A stretch of DNA of 64,000 bases from contig NZ_LJJE01000103.1 of NCBI RefSeq assembly GCF_001854765.1, positions 1 through 64,000 on the forward strand. Reading direction: 5' to 3'. Below, piece by piece: positions 43,416-52,988 of this stretch (position 1 is its first letter; the number at the start of each line of letters is the position of its first letter). This DNA is from Vibrio sonorensis. GTDB taxonomy: Bacteria > Pseudomonadota > Gammaproteobacteria > Enterobacterales > Vibrionaceae. A program made the translations under genes and the position numbers. The notes beneath the pieces are model-generated. The model ran no database searches. It saw only the letters and a program-made list of their open reading frames with translations, and was not told the DNA's origin.

Positions 43416-44746
43416 ATGTCTGAGATGACCCCTCGCGAAATTGTACATGAATTAAATCGTCATATTATCGGTCAAGATAAAGCGAAACGCTCGGTTGCTA
43501 TTGCCCTTCGCAACCGCTGGCGTCGTATGCAGCTCGAAGAGAGCTTGCGCGTTGAAGTAACGCCAAAAAACATTCTTATGATAGGACCAACTGGTGTTGG
43601 TAAAACCGAAATTGCTCGTCGTTTAGCAAAGTTGGCGAATGCGCCTTTTATCAAGGTTGAAGCTACGAAATTTACCGAAGTAGGTTACGTGGGTAAGGAA
43701 GTTGAAACCATCATTCGAGATCTAACAGATGTCGCAGTGAAAATGACACACCAACAGGCGATGGACAAGGTTAAGTTCAGAGCTGAAGAGCAGGCAGAAG
43801 AACGCGTGCTCGATGCATTGCTCCCACCTGCGCGTGACGCGTGGGGCCAAAGTGAGCAAAACGAAGAGCAGTCTAATACTCGTCAGATCTTCCGCAAGAA
43901 GCTACGCGAAGGCAAGCTAGACGACAAAGAGATCGAAATTGATGTAGCCGCGCCACAAATGGGCGTTGAGATCATGGCACCTCCAGGTATGGAAGAGATG
44001 ACCAATCAGCTACAGGGTATGTTTGCCAACTTGGCAGGGGATACCAAGAAAAAGCGCAAGATGAAAATCAAAGATGCCTTTAAAGCGTTAACGGAAGAAG
44101 AAGCGGCGAAGCTGGTCAATCAAGAAGAGCTAAAAGAGCAAGCGATCTACAACGTAGAGAACAACGGTATCGTGTTTATCGATGAGATAGATAAAATCTG
44201 TAAGCGCGGAGAAAGCTCAGGTCCTGATGTCTCCCGTGAAGGTGTTCAGCGAGATCTATTGCCATTAATTGAAGGCAGTACAGTATCGACTAAGCACGGA
44301 ATGGTAAAAACAGACCATATTTTATTTGTGGCGTCAGGTGCGTTCCAGGTGGCAAAACCATCTGATTTGATCCCAGAGCTTCAAGGTCGCTTGCCGATTC
44401 GCGTTGAGTTAGAAGCCTATCGAGTGATGACTTTAAGCGTATCTTGACAGAGCCTAAAGCGTCTCTGACCGAACAGTACACAGCACTGCTCAAAACAGAA
44501 GAAGTGGATGTTGAGTTTACAGAAGATGGCATTGAGCAAATTGCTAATGCCGCATGGACGGTCAATGAAACCACTGAGAATATCGGTGCTCGTCGTCTGC
44601 ACACCGTAATGGAAAGACTTATGGACGAGATTTCATTTGACGCGACAGATAAATCAGGTTCAAAACTCACCATCGATGCAGAGTACGTTAATCAGCGATT
44701 AGGCGAGTTTGTAGAAGATGAAGATCTCAGCCGTTTTATTCTGTAA
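43416..44746 (+). CDS. hslU: HslU ATPase subunit of HslVU protease, frameshifted as given
   Basis: An AAA+ unfoldase. Walker A is IGPTGVGKTEIARRLA, Walker B is GIVFIDEIDKICKRG, the pore loop is in EVGYVGKEVETIIRDL, and sensor-2 is in NIGARRLHTVMERLMDEISF. The insertion domain (about 110-240) is present. The frame breaks near 44418: ELEAYRVM instead of ELEALSSDDFKRIL, fixed by one C in GCC(C)TA. With that base the protein is 443 residues, the normal length. The C-terminus (EDEDLSRFIL) that plugs into HslV is intact. Probable sequencing error in an otherwise intact gene. Confidence 0.94.
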
Positions 44747-44756
44747 TTCTTAACCC

Positions 44757-44788
44757 AACAAAAAGCCGACTTGAAGTCGGCTTTTTCG
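44757..44788. terminator. bidirectional terminator between hslU and frdD
   Basis: AAAAAGCCGACTT and GAAGTCGGCTTTTT form a strong stem, flanked by A and T runs, between the convergent hslU and frd transcripts. Confidence 0.85.
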
Positions 44789-44832
44789 TTTTTATATTCC
44801 TGCGCGGACTGCGCTTAGATTCAGCCGAGTAA

Positions 44833-45216
44833 TTACAACCAAATCATTAGCGTGAAGACGACCGCCAGAGCAGAAATTAAACCGGCAAACGCATAGCAGC
44901 CAATTTTTCCTAACACCCCGGCATGGATTTTTAAATCGTGCATCCCGTGATGTAGGCGGTGCATAGCGTGCCACATTGGCAGGGCTAAAGTGCCAATGAT
45001 AAATAGCGCTCCGATTATGCTAGAAGCAAATGCAGTGACGCGCTCATAGCTTAAGGCTTCGGCGTCAATAATGCCGAGCGGTACTAAAATGCCAAGAACC
45101 AAAACGGTTACAGGGGTGATCATGGCAAACCAAGTGCCACCTGCACCAAATAGGCTCCACCACACAGGTTCATCAGAGCGTTTTGGATTTTTATCAATGC
45201 TGTAGTTTGTATTCAC
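44833..45216 (-). CDS. frdD: fumarate reductase membrane anchor subunit D
   Basis: 127 residues with three hydrophobic segments (about 25-55, 62-85 and 105-127). SDEPVWWSLFGAGGTWFAMI is the signature start of FrdD, and LPMWHAMHRLHHGMHDLKIH the conserved His-rich loop. It binds the FrdAB heads to the inner membrane and helps form the quinone site. Last gene of the frdABCD operon. Confidence 0.94.
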   Translation of the reverse strand: MNTNYSIDKNPKRSDEPVWWSLFGAGGTWFAMITPVTVLVLGILVPLGIIDAEALSYERVTAFASSIIGALFIIGTLALPMWHAMHRLHHGMHDLKIHAGVLGKIGCYAFAGLISALAVVFTLMIWL

Positions 45217-45228
45217 AACGCTATCCTC

Positions 45229-45612
45229 CTACACAATGATGAGTACAATCAGTGAAATAACCGCCACGGCTGCCCACTGGGTTAACACAATCAGCTTTTT
45301 GTCGACGAGTTTGCCCTTTAATCGGATCGGCATAACTTGCGGCATCATGCTAAAGAAAGTCTGAGCGTGAAACAGACTTCCCGCCAGTGCAACAATATTG
45401 ATCGCCACTACAATAGGATTAGCCATAAAGTCTAGCCATCCTTGCCAAGCTTCAGGCCCTTTCACTAGTGCCCCCAACCCAACTGTCAGAAACAGAGTGA
45501 ACAAAATAAGAGGTAATACCGTTGCTTCGCGAAGCATATAGAAACGGTAGAAAGGGTGATCTTTCCACCAAGTACGAGTCACTGGTCTTACATAAGGTTT
45601 ACGGTTGCTCAT
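45229..45612 (-). CDS. frdC: fumarate reductase membrane anchor subunit C
   Basis: 127 residues with three membrane segments. RKPYVRPVTRTWWKDHPFYR and YMLREATVLPLILFTLF are canonical for FrdC. The Glu in LREATVLP corresponds to the quinone-site Glu29 of E. coli. HAQTFFSMMPQVMPIRLKG is the conserved second-helix region. It lies 12 bp before frdD and 1 bp after the frdB stop. Confidence 0.95.
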   Translation of the reverse strand: MSNRKPYVRPVTRTWWKDHPFYRFYMLREATVLPLILFTLFLTVGLGALVKGPEAWQGWLDFMANPIVVAINIVALAGSLFHAQTFFSMMPQVMPIRLKGKLVDKKLIVLTQWAAVAVISLIVLIIV

Positions 45613-45613
45613 C

Positions 45614-46372
45614 TTATGCCTCCTGTTCTACTGGTTTGCCATCGGGCTTAAGCATAGCGATAACAAAGTCCATAGACGACACGACTTTGCCTTGGTTTAC
45701 TGCGCCAGCAGGGTCAACATTTTTCGGACACACCTCAGAACAGTAACCGACAAAGGTACAACCCCATGCGCCGTTTTCACCGTTGATAAGCTTCATGCGC
45801 TCTGCGGCACCGTTATCCCTTGAATCCAAGTTATAGCGATGGGCAAGGGTGAGTGCTGCTGGGCCGATAAACTCAGGGTTTAGGCCAAATTGAGGGCAAG
45901 CGGCATAGCACAGGCCGCAGTTGATACAGCCAGCGAACTGTTTGTATTTCGCCATCTGCTCCGGAGTTTGTAGGTTTGTACCATCTTCAGGTTTTCTGTC
46001 ATTGCCAATGATGTAAGGCTTGATCGCTTCCAACCTTTCGATAAATGGCGTCATATCCACAATCAAGTCTTTCTCAATAGGGAAGTTAGCCAGTGGCTCG
46101 ATTTTTACGCCATCTTGATAGTCGCGTAAGAAGCATTTACACGCCAGCTTAGGTACGCCATTTACCATGATGCCACAGGAGCCACAAATCGCCATTCGAC
46201 AAGACCAGCGATAAGACAGGTCTTTATCTAAGTTGTCTTTGATATAACCGATAGCATCAAGGACAGACATGGTTTCATCGTATGGGACTTCGAAAGTCTG
46301 CGTATAAGGTTCTGCGTCTTTTTCAGGGTCGTAACGCAGAATGTCGACTCTTTGAATGCGGTTTGCTGACAT
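45614..46372 (-). CDS. frdB: fumarate reductase iron-sulfur subunit
   Basis: 252 residues. [2Fe-2S] cysteines are in CRMAICGSCGIMVNGVPKLAC. The [4Fe-4S] and [3Fe-4S] cysteines lie in CINCGLCYAACPQ and CTFVGYCSEVCPKNVDP. It passes electrons from menaquinol in FrdCD to FAD in FrdA during anaerobic fumarate respiration. The start codon overlaps the frdA stop by one base, typical operon coupling. Confidence 0.96.
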   Translation of the reverse strand: MSANRIQRVDILRYDPEKDAEPYTQTFEVPYDETMSVLDAIGYIKDNLDKDLSYRWSCRMAICGSCGIMVNGVPKLACKCFLRDYQDGVKIEPLANFPIEKDLIVDMTPFIERLEAIKPYIIGNDRKPEDGTNLQTPEQMAKYKQFAGCINCGLCYAACPQFGLNPEFIGPAALTLAHRYNLDSRDNGAAERMKLINGENGAWGCTFVGYCSEVCPKNVDPAGAVNQGKVVSSMDFVIAMLKPDGKPVEQEA

Positions 46373-48208
46373 TATGCTTGCTCCTCTTGGTTAGACTCAC
46401 TTTGCTTGGCTTGCGCTTTCTCAGCTGCCGCTTTTTCTTCAGCCGCTGCTTTTTCCGCAGCTTCCCCGTATAGACGAGCTTTAGGTTGCGACTTAGTGAT
46501 AGTCACATCGCTGTAGTCAACACGAGGAGATTGGTCTTCTTGATAGAAGGCCAGTGAGTGTTTAAGGAAGTTGGCATCATCACGCTCCGTACAGCCATCA
46601 TCTAAACGCTGATGGGCACCGCGAGATTCAGTGCGAAGGACGGCAGAATGCACCATAGCCTCTGCGACTTCTAAACCGTAGCCCACTTCAATGGCATATA
46701 GCAGATCGGTGTTAAACACCTTGCCCTTATCCTTGATACTGATTTTTTTGTAGCGCGCTTTGAGCTCAGTGAGCTTCTTGATGGTCTCTTCCATCAGGTC
46801 TTGCTGACGATAGATACCACAACCCGCTTCCATGGTGTGACCCATTTCAGTGCGAATATCAGCCCAATTTTCATCGCCTTCTTGTGCCATTAACGCCGCG
46901 ATTCGATCTTCTACCGCTTTGACCTGTACTGAGATGGCGTCATCATTCCAACCTTTAAACTCACTGACGCGCTGAACGGCGTTCTCACCGGCAACGCGGC
47001 CAAAGACGACAAATTCAGCAAGAGAGTTAGAACCCAAACGGTTAGCGCCATGTAAACCTACAGATGCGCACTCACCGACGGCAAAGAGCCCTTTGATTCG
47101 AGTCTCACAATCTTTGTCGGTCTCAATACCACCCATGGTGTAATGGACCGTTGGACGAATGGGGATCGGCTCCTTAGCTGGGTCTACGTTAACGTAGGCT
47201 TTAGAGAGTTCACAGATAAACGGCAGACGCTCTTGTAAGTACTCCTCACCCAGATGACGGAGGTCGAGGTGAACCACATCACCAAGAGGGTGTTTAATGG
47301 TGTTGCCTTTTTGCTGTTCATGCCAGAACGCTTGAGAAACCTTATCGCGGGGACCGAGCTCCATATATTTGTTTTTGGGTTCGCCAACTGGAGTTTCAGG
47401 GCCCATGCCGTAGTCTTGCAGATAGCGGTAGCCATTTTTATTGACGATGATACCGCCTTCACCACGACACCCTTCAGTCATTAAAATACCCGTGCCCGGT
47501 AAACCCGTAGGTGGTACTGAACAAATTCCATATCGCGAAGTGGTATACCGTGACGATAAGCCATAGCCATACCATCACCAGTCACAATACCGCCATTGGT
47601 ATTACAGTGATAAACGCGTCCAGCGCCACCAGTGGCAAGGACAACCGATTTCGCTTTGATAGTAACAAGCTCGCCTTCTGACATGTGAATAGCAATAAGG
47701 CCTTGAACCTCACCGTCTACAACCAGCAGGTCGACGACAAAATACTCATCAAAACGTTTGATTTGCTCATATTTCATCGAGGTTTGGAACAGAGTATGAA
47801 GCATGTGGAAGCCAGTTTTATCGGCAGCAAACCAAGTGCGTTCGACCTTCATGCCGCCAAAACGGCGAACGTTCACTTCTCCGTTTTCTTTTCGACTCCA
47901 TGGGCAACCCCATTGCTCCATTTGAATCATTTCACGGGTAGCATTTGCGACAAAATACTCGACAACGTCCTGTTCACATAGCCAATCGCCACCGCCGACA
48001 GTGTCGTTAAAGTGGTTATCTAGCTGTCTTCATCCTTGATAACTGCTGCTGAGCCACCTTCTGCTGCGACCGTATGAGAACGCATCGGATAAACTTTGGA
48101 AATTAGAGCAACTTCCAGTTCAGGGTTTGCTTCAGCCGCTGCAATAGCAGTTCGAAGACCAGCGCCGCCAGCGCCGATGACTGCGATATCTGTGGTGATA
48201 GTTTTCAC
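46372..48208 (-). CDS. frdA: fumarate reductase flavoprotein subunit, frameshifted twice as given
   Basis: From GTG 48208 with GGAGGATAACT upstream. ITTDIAVIGAGGAGLRTAIA is the FAD-binding Rossmann motif, SHTVAAEGGSAAV holds the FAD-linking His, and GCRGEGGIIVNKNGYRY and SVGLHGANRLGSNSLAEF are active-site regions. The frame breaks near 48024 (DEDS then TAG; a C missing, expected DSLDNHFNDTVGGG) and near 47510 (QYHLRVYRA instead of QYHPTGLPGTGILM; a C missing from CCC). Restored length is about 612 codons, close to the family's 602. It reduces fumarate to succinate. Likely sequencing errors. Divergent from epmA. Confidence 0.93.
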
Positions 48209-48609
48209 AGTTATCCTCCAGTGTGTTGTTATTTGCGGAGAGCTCCGCTTGTTGTAATGATTGGGGAAAACCCCAAAAGTAGTAGGGTTAGTTTAGAAGA
48301 GGGAAATTAGAGAGATATTGATGTGTTTAGGTTTTTTACTCGATAATGCATCAAAAGGCATAAATTTTATGCTTATTGTGATTTTAATCACGGCAGAGGA
48401 TAGAATCCCTGCGCGGCCGTATTGAGGGTCTTGTTAATTGCTTGTTGTAAACAATTTTCGTTATCAATAAAAGCCACTATTAGCCAATGTTTACTGTATT
48501 GAAGCTCGCTAGTAGTGAGCTACAAGGTGGCGTGCTAGAACCCGTAATGTTGCATTTTCAGCGCTAACTGATATTTTCAGCCGACAGTAAAAGAAACGGG
48601 ATTTAAATT
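48209..48609. other. frdA-epmA divergent intergenic region
   Basis: 401 bp of regulatory DNA. Besides a CRP-like palindrome (48377-48392), there is a perfect 5-bp inverted repeat TTGTT-GTA-AACAA at about 48439-48451. No FNR box matching TTGAT-N4-ATCAA was found by eye, although frd is usually FNR-controlled. Confidence 0.5.
48377..48392. promoter_or_regulatory. CRP/FNR-like palindrome upstream of frdA
   Basis: TGTGATTTTAATCACG has both CRP half-sites (TGTGA-N6-TCACg). It sits about 170 bp upstream of the frdA start. It could serve CRP, or a CRP-family protein such as FNR at lower affinity. Confidence 0.55.
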
Positions 48610-49581
48610 ATGACCGCCCAGTGGTTTCCAAGCGCAAGTATTGAACGGCTTAAGCAACGAGCTCACATCCTCGCCAAGGTTCGTCAGTTTTTTGCAAGCA
48701 AAGGGGTGTTAGAGGTGGATACTCCCGCCATGAGTCATGCCACCGTGACCGATATACACTTGCACACTTTCAATACCGAGTTTGTTGGTCCAGGGTATGC
48801 CAATGGGCAGAGACTCTACTTTATGACAAGCCCAGAGTTTCATATGAAGCGTCTGTTGGCAGCAGGCAGTGGTTGTATCTATCAAATCAATAAAGCCTTT
48901 CGCAATGAAGAGAGTGGTCGGTATCACAACCCTGAGTTTACGATGTTAGAGTGGTACCGAGTCGGTTTTGATCACCACAAGCTGATGGATGAAATGGATG
49001 AACTGCTGCAACAAATACTGGATTGCCAATCGGCAAAGAGAATGACGTATCAGCAAGCGTTTATTGACGTCTTGTCTGTTTGTCCGCTCGACGCCTCAAT
49101 GGAAGCATTGAAAAAAGTCGCAGGCGAGTTAGGTTTGCAAGACATCGCTGAAAAAGAGCAAGACCGCGACACACTACTACAACTGCTGTTTAGCATCGGT
49201 GTGGAACCAAAAATTGGCAATGACGCCCCCGCATTTGTATACGATTTTCCCGCTTCGCAAGCGGCATTAGCCAAAATTAACGCTGACGACCCAAGAGTTG
49301 CCGATCGCTTTGAAGTCTATTTTAAAGGGATAGAGCTCGCGAATGGTTTCCACGAGTTAGATGACGCTAAAGAACAGCTAAAACGCTTTGAACAAGACAA
49401 TGCAATGCGCAGTAAAATGGGCCTTAAGCCACAACCTATAGATATGAACTTAATTGAGGCGTTAGACGCTGGGCTACCATCGTGTGCCGGCGTTGCACTT
49501 GGCATTGATCGGCTGATCATGTTGGCGTTAGGTTGTGACCATATCGATCAAGTCACGGCATTCGCTTTTCCGAGAGCGTAA
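48610..49581 (+). CDS. epmA: EF-P lysine aminoacylase (beta-lysyltransferase) EpmA
   Basis: 323 residues, a truncated class II lysyl-tRNA synthetase-like protein without the anticodon-binding domain. Motif 2 is INKAFRNEESGRYHNPEFTM, and motif 3 is GVALGIDRLIMLALGCDHID. It attaches (R)-beta-lysine to elongation factor P, which relieves ribosome stalling at polyproline. Gene order divergent from frdABCD matches E. coli (poxA/yjeA next to frd). Intact. Confidence 0.96.
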   Translation: MTAQWFPSASIERLKQRAHILAKVRQFFASKGVLEVDTPAMSHATVTDIHLHTFNTEFVGPGYANGQRLYFMTSPEFHMKRLLAAGSGCIYQINKAFRNEESGRYHNPEFTMLEWYRVGFDHHKLMDEMDELLQQILDCQSAKRMTYQQAFIDVLSVCPLDASMEALKKVAGELGLQDIAEKEQDRDTLLQLLFSIGVEPKIGNDAPAFVYDFPASQAALAKINADDPRVADRFEVYFKGIELANGFHELDDAKEQLKRFEQDNAMRSKMGLKPQPIDMNLIEALDAGLPSCAGVALGIDRLIMLALGCDHIDQVTAFAFPRA

Positions 49582-49792
49582 TACGGCTTCCAAGTGGGAT
49601 AAACCTTTCTAGAGGTTGGTCATTTTCCCGATTGGAAAAGCATCTAACCAATTAAATCGCTAAAAATACCGTGCGGTTTCACTCTGAAACACCTGAGGTC
49701 GCACTTCTTACTTTTCATAACTCGCTTCTGCCCACCATCCTCGCTATACTCCATGTCTGAATTTTATCCCCGAGATTGCAAGAGCACAGGAT

Positions 49793-50227
49793 ATGCAAGA
49801 GTACATCGACTTTATTCAACAAAATATGATCCTATCTTTGGTGTGGATCGGTCTGTTTGTCGCTTTGATTATGAACGTTGTTAAGTCTGCGACGTCGGCA
49901 TACAAAGAAATCACAGCTAACCAAGTTACCCAGCTTATGAACCATGAAAATGGTGTTGTGGTTGATATTCGTTCTAAAGATGAGTACCGCAAGGGTCACA
50001 TTACGGATGCAGTTCACATTTTGCCTTCAGAAATCAAAGCAGGTAACTTCGGCAGCCTTGAAAACCGCAAAGCAGACCCAATCATTGTGGTATGCAAGAC
50101 CGGTCAGACGGCACAAGAAAGCGCCAACTTGTTGGCTAAAGCAGGATTTGAAAAAGTCCACATGCTGAAAAATGGTCTGGTTGCATGGAGTGAAGCAAAC
50201 ATGCCGCTTGTACGTGGCAAAAAGTAA
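49793..50227 (+). CDS. yibN: membrane-anchored rhodanese-like protein (YibN family)
   Basis: 144 residues. An N-terminal membrane span (about 13-31, MILSLVWIGLFVALIMNVV) precedes a single rhodanese domain. The catalytic Cys lies in IIVVCKTGQTAQESANLLAK. VVDIRSKDEYRKGHITDAVH is the N-terminal rhodanese (CH2A) motif. The active loop length fits sulfur transfer rather than phosphatase activity. Its place directly before secB is the same as yibN in E. coli. Exact substrate unknown. Confidence 0.88.
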   Translation: MQEYIDFIQQNMILSLVWIGLFVALIMNVVKSATSAYKEITANQVTQLMNHENGVVVDIRSKDEYRKGHITDAVHILPSEIKAGNFGSLENRKADPIIVVCKTGQTAQESANLLAKAGFEKVHMLKNGLVAWSEANMPLVRGKK

Positions 50228-50389
50228 TCGCTATCACCCAATGACGACAAGCGCTGAACACTTTGTCAGCGCTTAACGGAGAGAGATGTGAACGGCCGCA
50301 CGATTTTTTCGTAGGATTTAGTCACAGACGCTTCTCTCAGTTAGTCTCAACGCAGACTAGAAATTTTTGAAGGAATTAAGGATTCAACA

Positions 50390-50857
50390 ATGGCTGAAGC
50401 AGCACCACAAGACGCGCAACAAAACTTTGCGATTCAACGTATTTTTCTAAAAGACGTTTCTTTTGAAGCGCCAAACTCACCAACTATGTTCCAAAAAGAG
50501 TGGAACCCAGATGTTAAGCTGGATCTAGACACTCAAAGCCGTGAACTAGGCGAAGGTGTTTACGAAGTGGTTCTACGCCTAACCGTAACCGTGAAAAACG
50601 AAGAAGAAACGGCTTTCCTATGTGAAGTTCAGCAAGGCGGTATTTTCACTGCTGAGAAAATGGAAGCAGGTCAGCTTGCACATTGCCTAGGTGCATTCTG
50701 TCCAAACATCCTATTCCCATACGCACGTGAAACGATTTCTAGCCTAGTCGTTAAGGGTACTTTCCCTCAACTAAACCTAGCGCCAGTAAACTTCGATGCA
50801 CTATTTATGAACTACCTACAGCAACAAGCTGAGCAGGAAGGTCAACCTGAAGCGTAA
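50390..50857 (+). CDS. secB: protein-export chaperone SecB
   Basis: 155 residues, standard length. FAIQRIFLKDVSFEAPNSPT and EFNPDV-like KEWNPDVKLDLDTQSRELGE are diagnostic. HCLGAFCPNILFPYARETIS followed by LAPVNFDALFMNYLQQQ is the C-terminal core. The tetramer keeps precursor proteins unfolded and hands them to SecA. Followed by a hairpin, with gpsA downstream as usual. Confidence 0.97.
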   Translation: MAEAAPQDAQQNFAIQRIFLKDVSFEAPNSPTMFQKEWNPDVKLDLDTQSRELGEGVYEVVLRLTVTVKNEEETAFLCEVQQGGIFTAEKMEAGQLAHCLGAFCPNILFPYARETISSLVVKGTFPQLNLAPVNFDALFMNYLQQQAEQEGQPEA

Positions 50858-50889
50858 GCCAACGCTTTATTATAAGGTTTAGTCCATTT

Positions 50890-50933
50890 ATAAAATGCAC
50901 AAAGCATCTTTTGATGAGTTGTGCATTTTTTGT
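50890..50933 (+). terminator. terminator after secB
   Basis: AAAATGCACAA and TTGTGCATTTTT form an 11-bp stem enclosing a smaller hairpin-like loop, followed by a T run. It suggests that gpsA has its own promoter. Confidence 0.7.
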
Positions 50934-51032
50934 TTAAATGCACCTGAGACAAAGTAAGCTAGATTAAAAGTAACCTCTGAGAAGAGTGCTGGTGTTTACC
51001 CAAATCATACCAACAAGTTAACAGGCATCGAG

Positions 51033-52070
51033 ATGACAGATATACGTAACAATGATGTATACGGCAAAGAAATTTCAATGACGGTGATAGGCGCCGGTTC
51101 ATATGGCACATCATTGGCAATTTCACTGGCCCGCAATGGCGCTAATGTAGTGATTTGGGGGCATGAAGCGGATCATATGGCCCGACTAGAAAAAGATCGA
51201 GCCAACCATGAGTTCCTGCCTGGGATTGATTTTCCACCTTCACTCATCGTAGAAGATGACCTCTCTAAGGCCGTGTCCGCCAGTCGTGATTTGTTGGTTG
51301 TGGTACCTAGCCATGTATTTGGCATTGTTTTGTCGAGCTTGAAACCACACTTGCGCGACGACAGTCGAATTTGTTGGGCGACTAAAGGGCTTGAACCAGA
51401 AACCGGCCGACTATTAAAAGAAGTGGCTCACGAAACACTAGGGGAACAATATCCGCTAGCGGTACTCTCTGGCCCTACCTTTGCAAAAGAGTTGGCGGCT
51501 GGGCTGCCTACCGCGATTTCAGTGGCCTCTCCGGATGATCAGTTTGTAGAAGAACTACAAGAAAAAATCCACTGTAGTAAAACGTTCCGCGTTTATGCCA
51601 ATAGCGACTTTACCGGAATGCAATTAGGCGGAGCAGTGAAGAACGTGATCGCAATTGGCGCAGGCATGTCTGACGGTATTGGTTTTGGTGCCAACGCTCG
51701 TACCGCTTTGATTACGCGTGGTTTGGCTGAAATGACCCGATTGGGTATCGCTATTGGGGCAGAGCCTGAAACTTTTATGGGTATGGCTGGCCTAGGTGAT
51801 CTCGTCCTGACCTGCACCGACAATCAGTCTCGAAACCGTCGATTTGGCTTGGCTTTAGGTGAAGGCAAAGACGTCGATACGGCCCAAACTGAGATAGGCC
51901 AAGTAGTAGAAGGCTATCGAAACACCAAAGAAGTATGGTTATTGTCTCAAAGGCACGGTGTTGAGATGCCAATAGTTGAACAAATCTATCAAGTATTGTA
52001 TCAAGGAAAAGATGCAAGACTGGCAGCGCAAGATCTGCTGGCACGCGATAAAAAAGCAGAAGGGAAGTAA
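51033..52070 (+). CDS. gpsA: glycerol-3-phosphate dehydrogenase [NAD(P)+]
   Basis: 345 residues. VIGAGSYGTSLAISLARNGA is the NADP-binding Rossmann motif. SGPTFAKELAAGLPTAISVA, GAVKNVIAIGAGMSDGIGFG (catalytic Lys) and GLGDLVLTCTDNQSRNRRFG are family signatures. It reduces dihydroxyacetone phosphate to sn-glycerol-3-phosphate for phospholipid synthesis. The ATG at 51033 gives 15 residues before the Rossmann strand, as in Vibrio homologues. cysE follows after 39 bp. Confidence 0.96.
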   Translation: MTDIRNNDVYGKEISMTVIGAGSYGTSLAISLARNGANVVIWGHEADHMARLEKDRANHEFLPGIDFPPSLIVEDDLSKAVSASRDLLVVVPSHVFGIVLSSLKPHLRDDSRICWATKGLEPETGRLLKEVAHETLGEQYPLAVLSGPTFAKELAAGLPTAISVASPDDQFVEELQEKIHCSKTFRVYANSDFTGMQLGGAVKNVIAIGAGMSDGIGFGANARTALITRGLAEMTRLGIAIGAEPETFMGMAGLGDLVLTCTDNQSRNRRFGLALGEGKDVDTAQTEIGQVVEGYRNTKEVWLLSQRHGVEMPIVEQIYQVLYQGKDARLAAQDLLARDKKAEGK

Positions 52071-52109
52071 CACCAAGCCGAGCTTGGAGCTGTCGTAAAG
52101 GATTAACTG

Positions 52110-52931
52110 ATGAAACATTGTGAAAAACAGAAGGTGTGGCAAGCCATAGTGAAAGAAGCGCGGGAAGCGACGGAACAAGAGCCTATGCTTGCGAGTTTTT
52201 ACCACGCCACCATAATTAAACACGACAGCTTGGCCGCGGCACTGAGCTACATTTTAGCCAATAAGCTGAACACGGCTTCTATGCCAGCAATGGCGGTTCG
52301 AGAAGTGGTAGAAGAAGCGTTTGATGCGGATCCCAGTATCACTTCCGCGGCGGCTTGTGATATTTGTGCAACCGTCAACCGAGATCCTGCTGTAGCGATG
52401 TACTCTATGCCACTATTGTACTTAAAGGGATACCACGCCCTGCAAGGTTATCGAGTGGCGAACTGGCTTTGGAAGCAAGGTAGGAGAGCGCTAGCAACTT
52501 ATCTACAGAATCAGATTTCTGTCGCTTGTCAGGTTGATATTCATCCTGCGGCCAAGGTGGGTCATGGCATCATGCTCGACCATGCAACAGGTATCGTTAT
52601 TGGTGAAACCGCCATTGTAGAAAATGACGTATCGATTTTGCAGGATGTAACCCTAGGGGGGACAGGTAAAGAGTGTGGTGACCGACACCCTAAAATTCGC
52701 GAAGGCGTGATGATTGGCGCTGGAGCCAAGATTTTAGGCAATATCGAGGTTGGAGAAGGTGCGAAGATTGGTTCGTGTTCTGTCGTGTTGCAGGCGGTAC
52801 CCGCTCACACCACAGTAGCAGGTGTACCGGCTAAAATTGTCGGACGCCCTAAGACTGATAAACCATCCCTAGAAATGGACCAGCAGTTTAACGGCCGCTC
52901 ACAAAGTTTTATAGGCGGAGATGGTATTTAA
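52110..52931 (+). CDS. cysE: serine O-acetyltransferase
   Basis: 273 residues. A helical N-terminal domain (about 1-140) is followed by a left-handed beta-helix of hexapeptide repeats: DIHPAAKVGHGIMLDHATGI, VIGETAIVENDVSIL and GAKILGNIEVGEGAKIGS. LDHATG holds the catalytic His/Asp pair, and GGTGKECGDRHPKI the acetyl-CoA region. It makes O-acetylserine for cysteine synthesis and is feedback-inhibited by cysteine in the family. It is close behind gpsA, as in E. coli (secB-gpsA-cysE). Confidence 0.96.
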   Translation: MKHCEKQKVWQAIVKEAREATEQEPMLASFYHATIIKHDSLAAALSYILANKLNTASMPAMAVREVVEEAFDADPSITSAAACDICATVNRDPAVAMYSMPLLYLKGYHALQGYRVANWLWKQGRRALATYLQNQISVACQVDIHPAAKVGHGIMLDHATGIVIGETAIVENDVSILQDVTLGGTGKECGDRHPKIREGVMIGAGAKILGNIEVGEGAKIGSCSVVLQAVPAHTTVAGVPAKIVGRPKTDKPSLEMDQQFNGRSQSFIGGDGI

Positions 52932-52958
52932 CCAACTCCGCACACTGCAGAGAACATC

Positions 52959-52987
52959 AAAAAAGCGGTCTGAAAGACCGCTTTTTG
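52959..52987. terminator. bidirectional terminator between cysE and aphA
   Basis: AAAAAGCGGTCT and AGACCGCTTTTT form a 12-bp stem around a GAA loop, between the convergent cysE and aphA. Confidence 0.85.
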
Positions 52988-52988
52988 T

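Noticed and set aside
44447..44450. Programmed frameshift in hslU, and likewise in priA, katG and frdA
   Set aside because: No slippery heptamer with a pseudoknot is evident, and the same lesion type recurs in unrelated genes never known to use recoding. Missing bases explain all cases.
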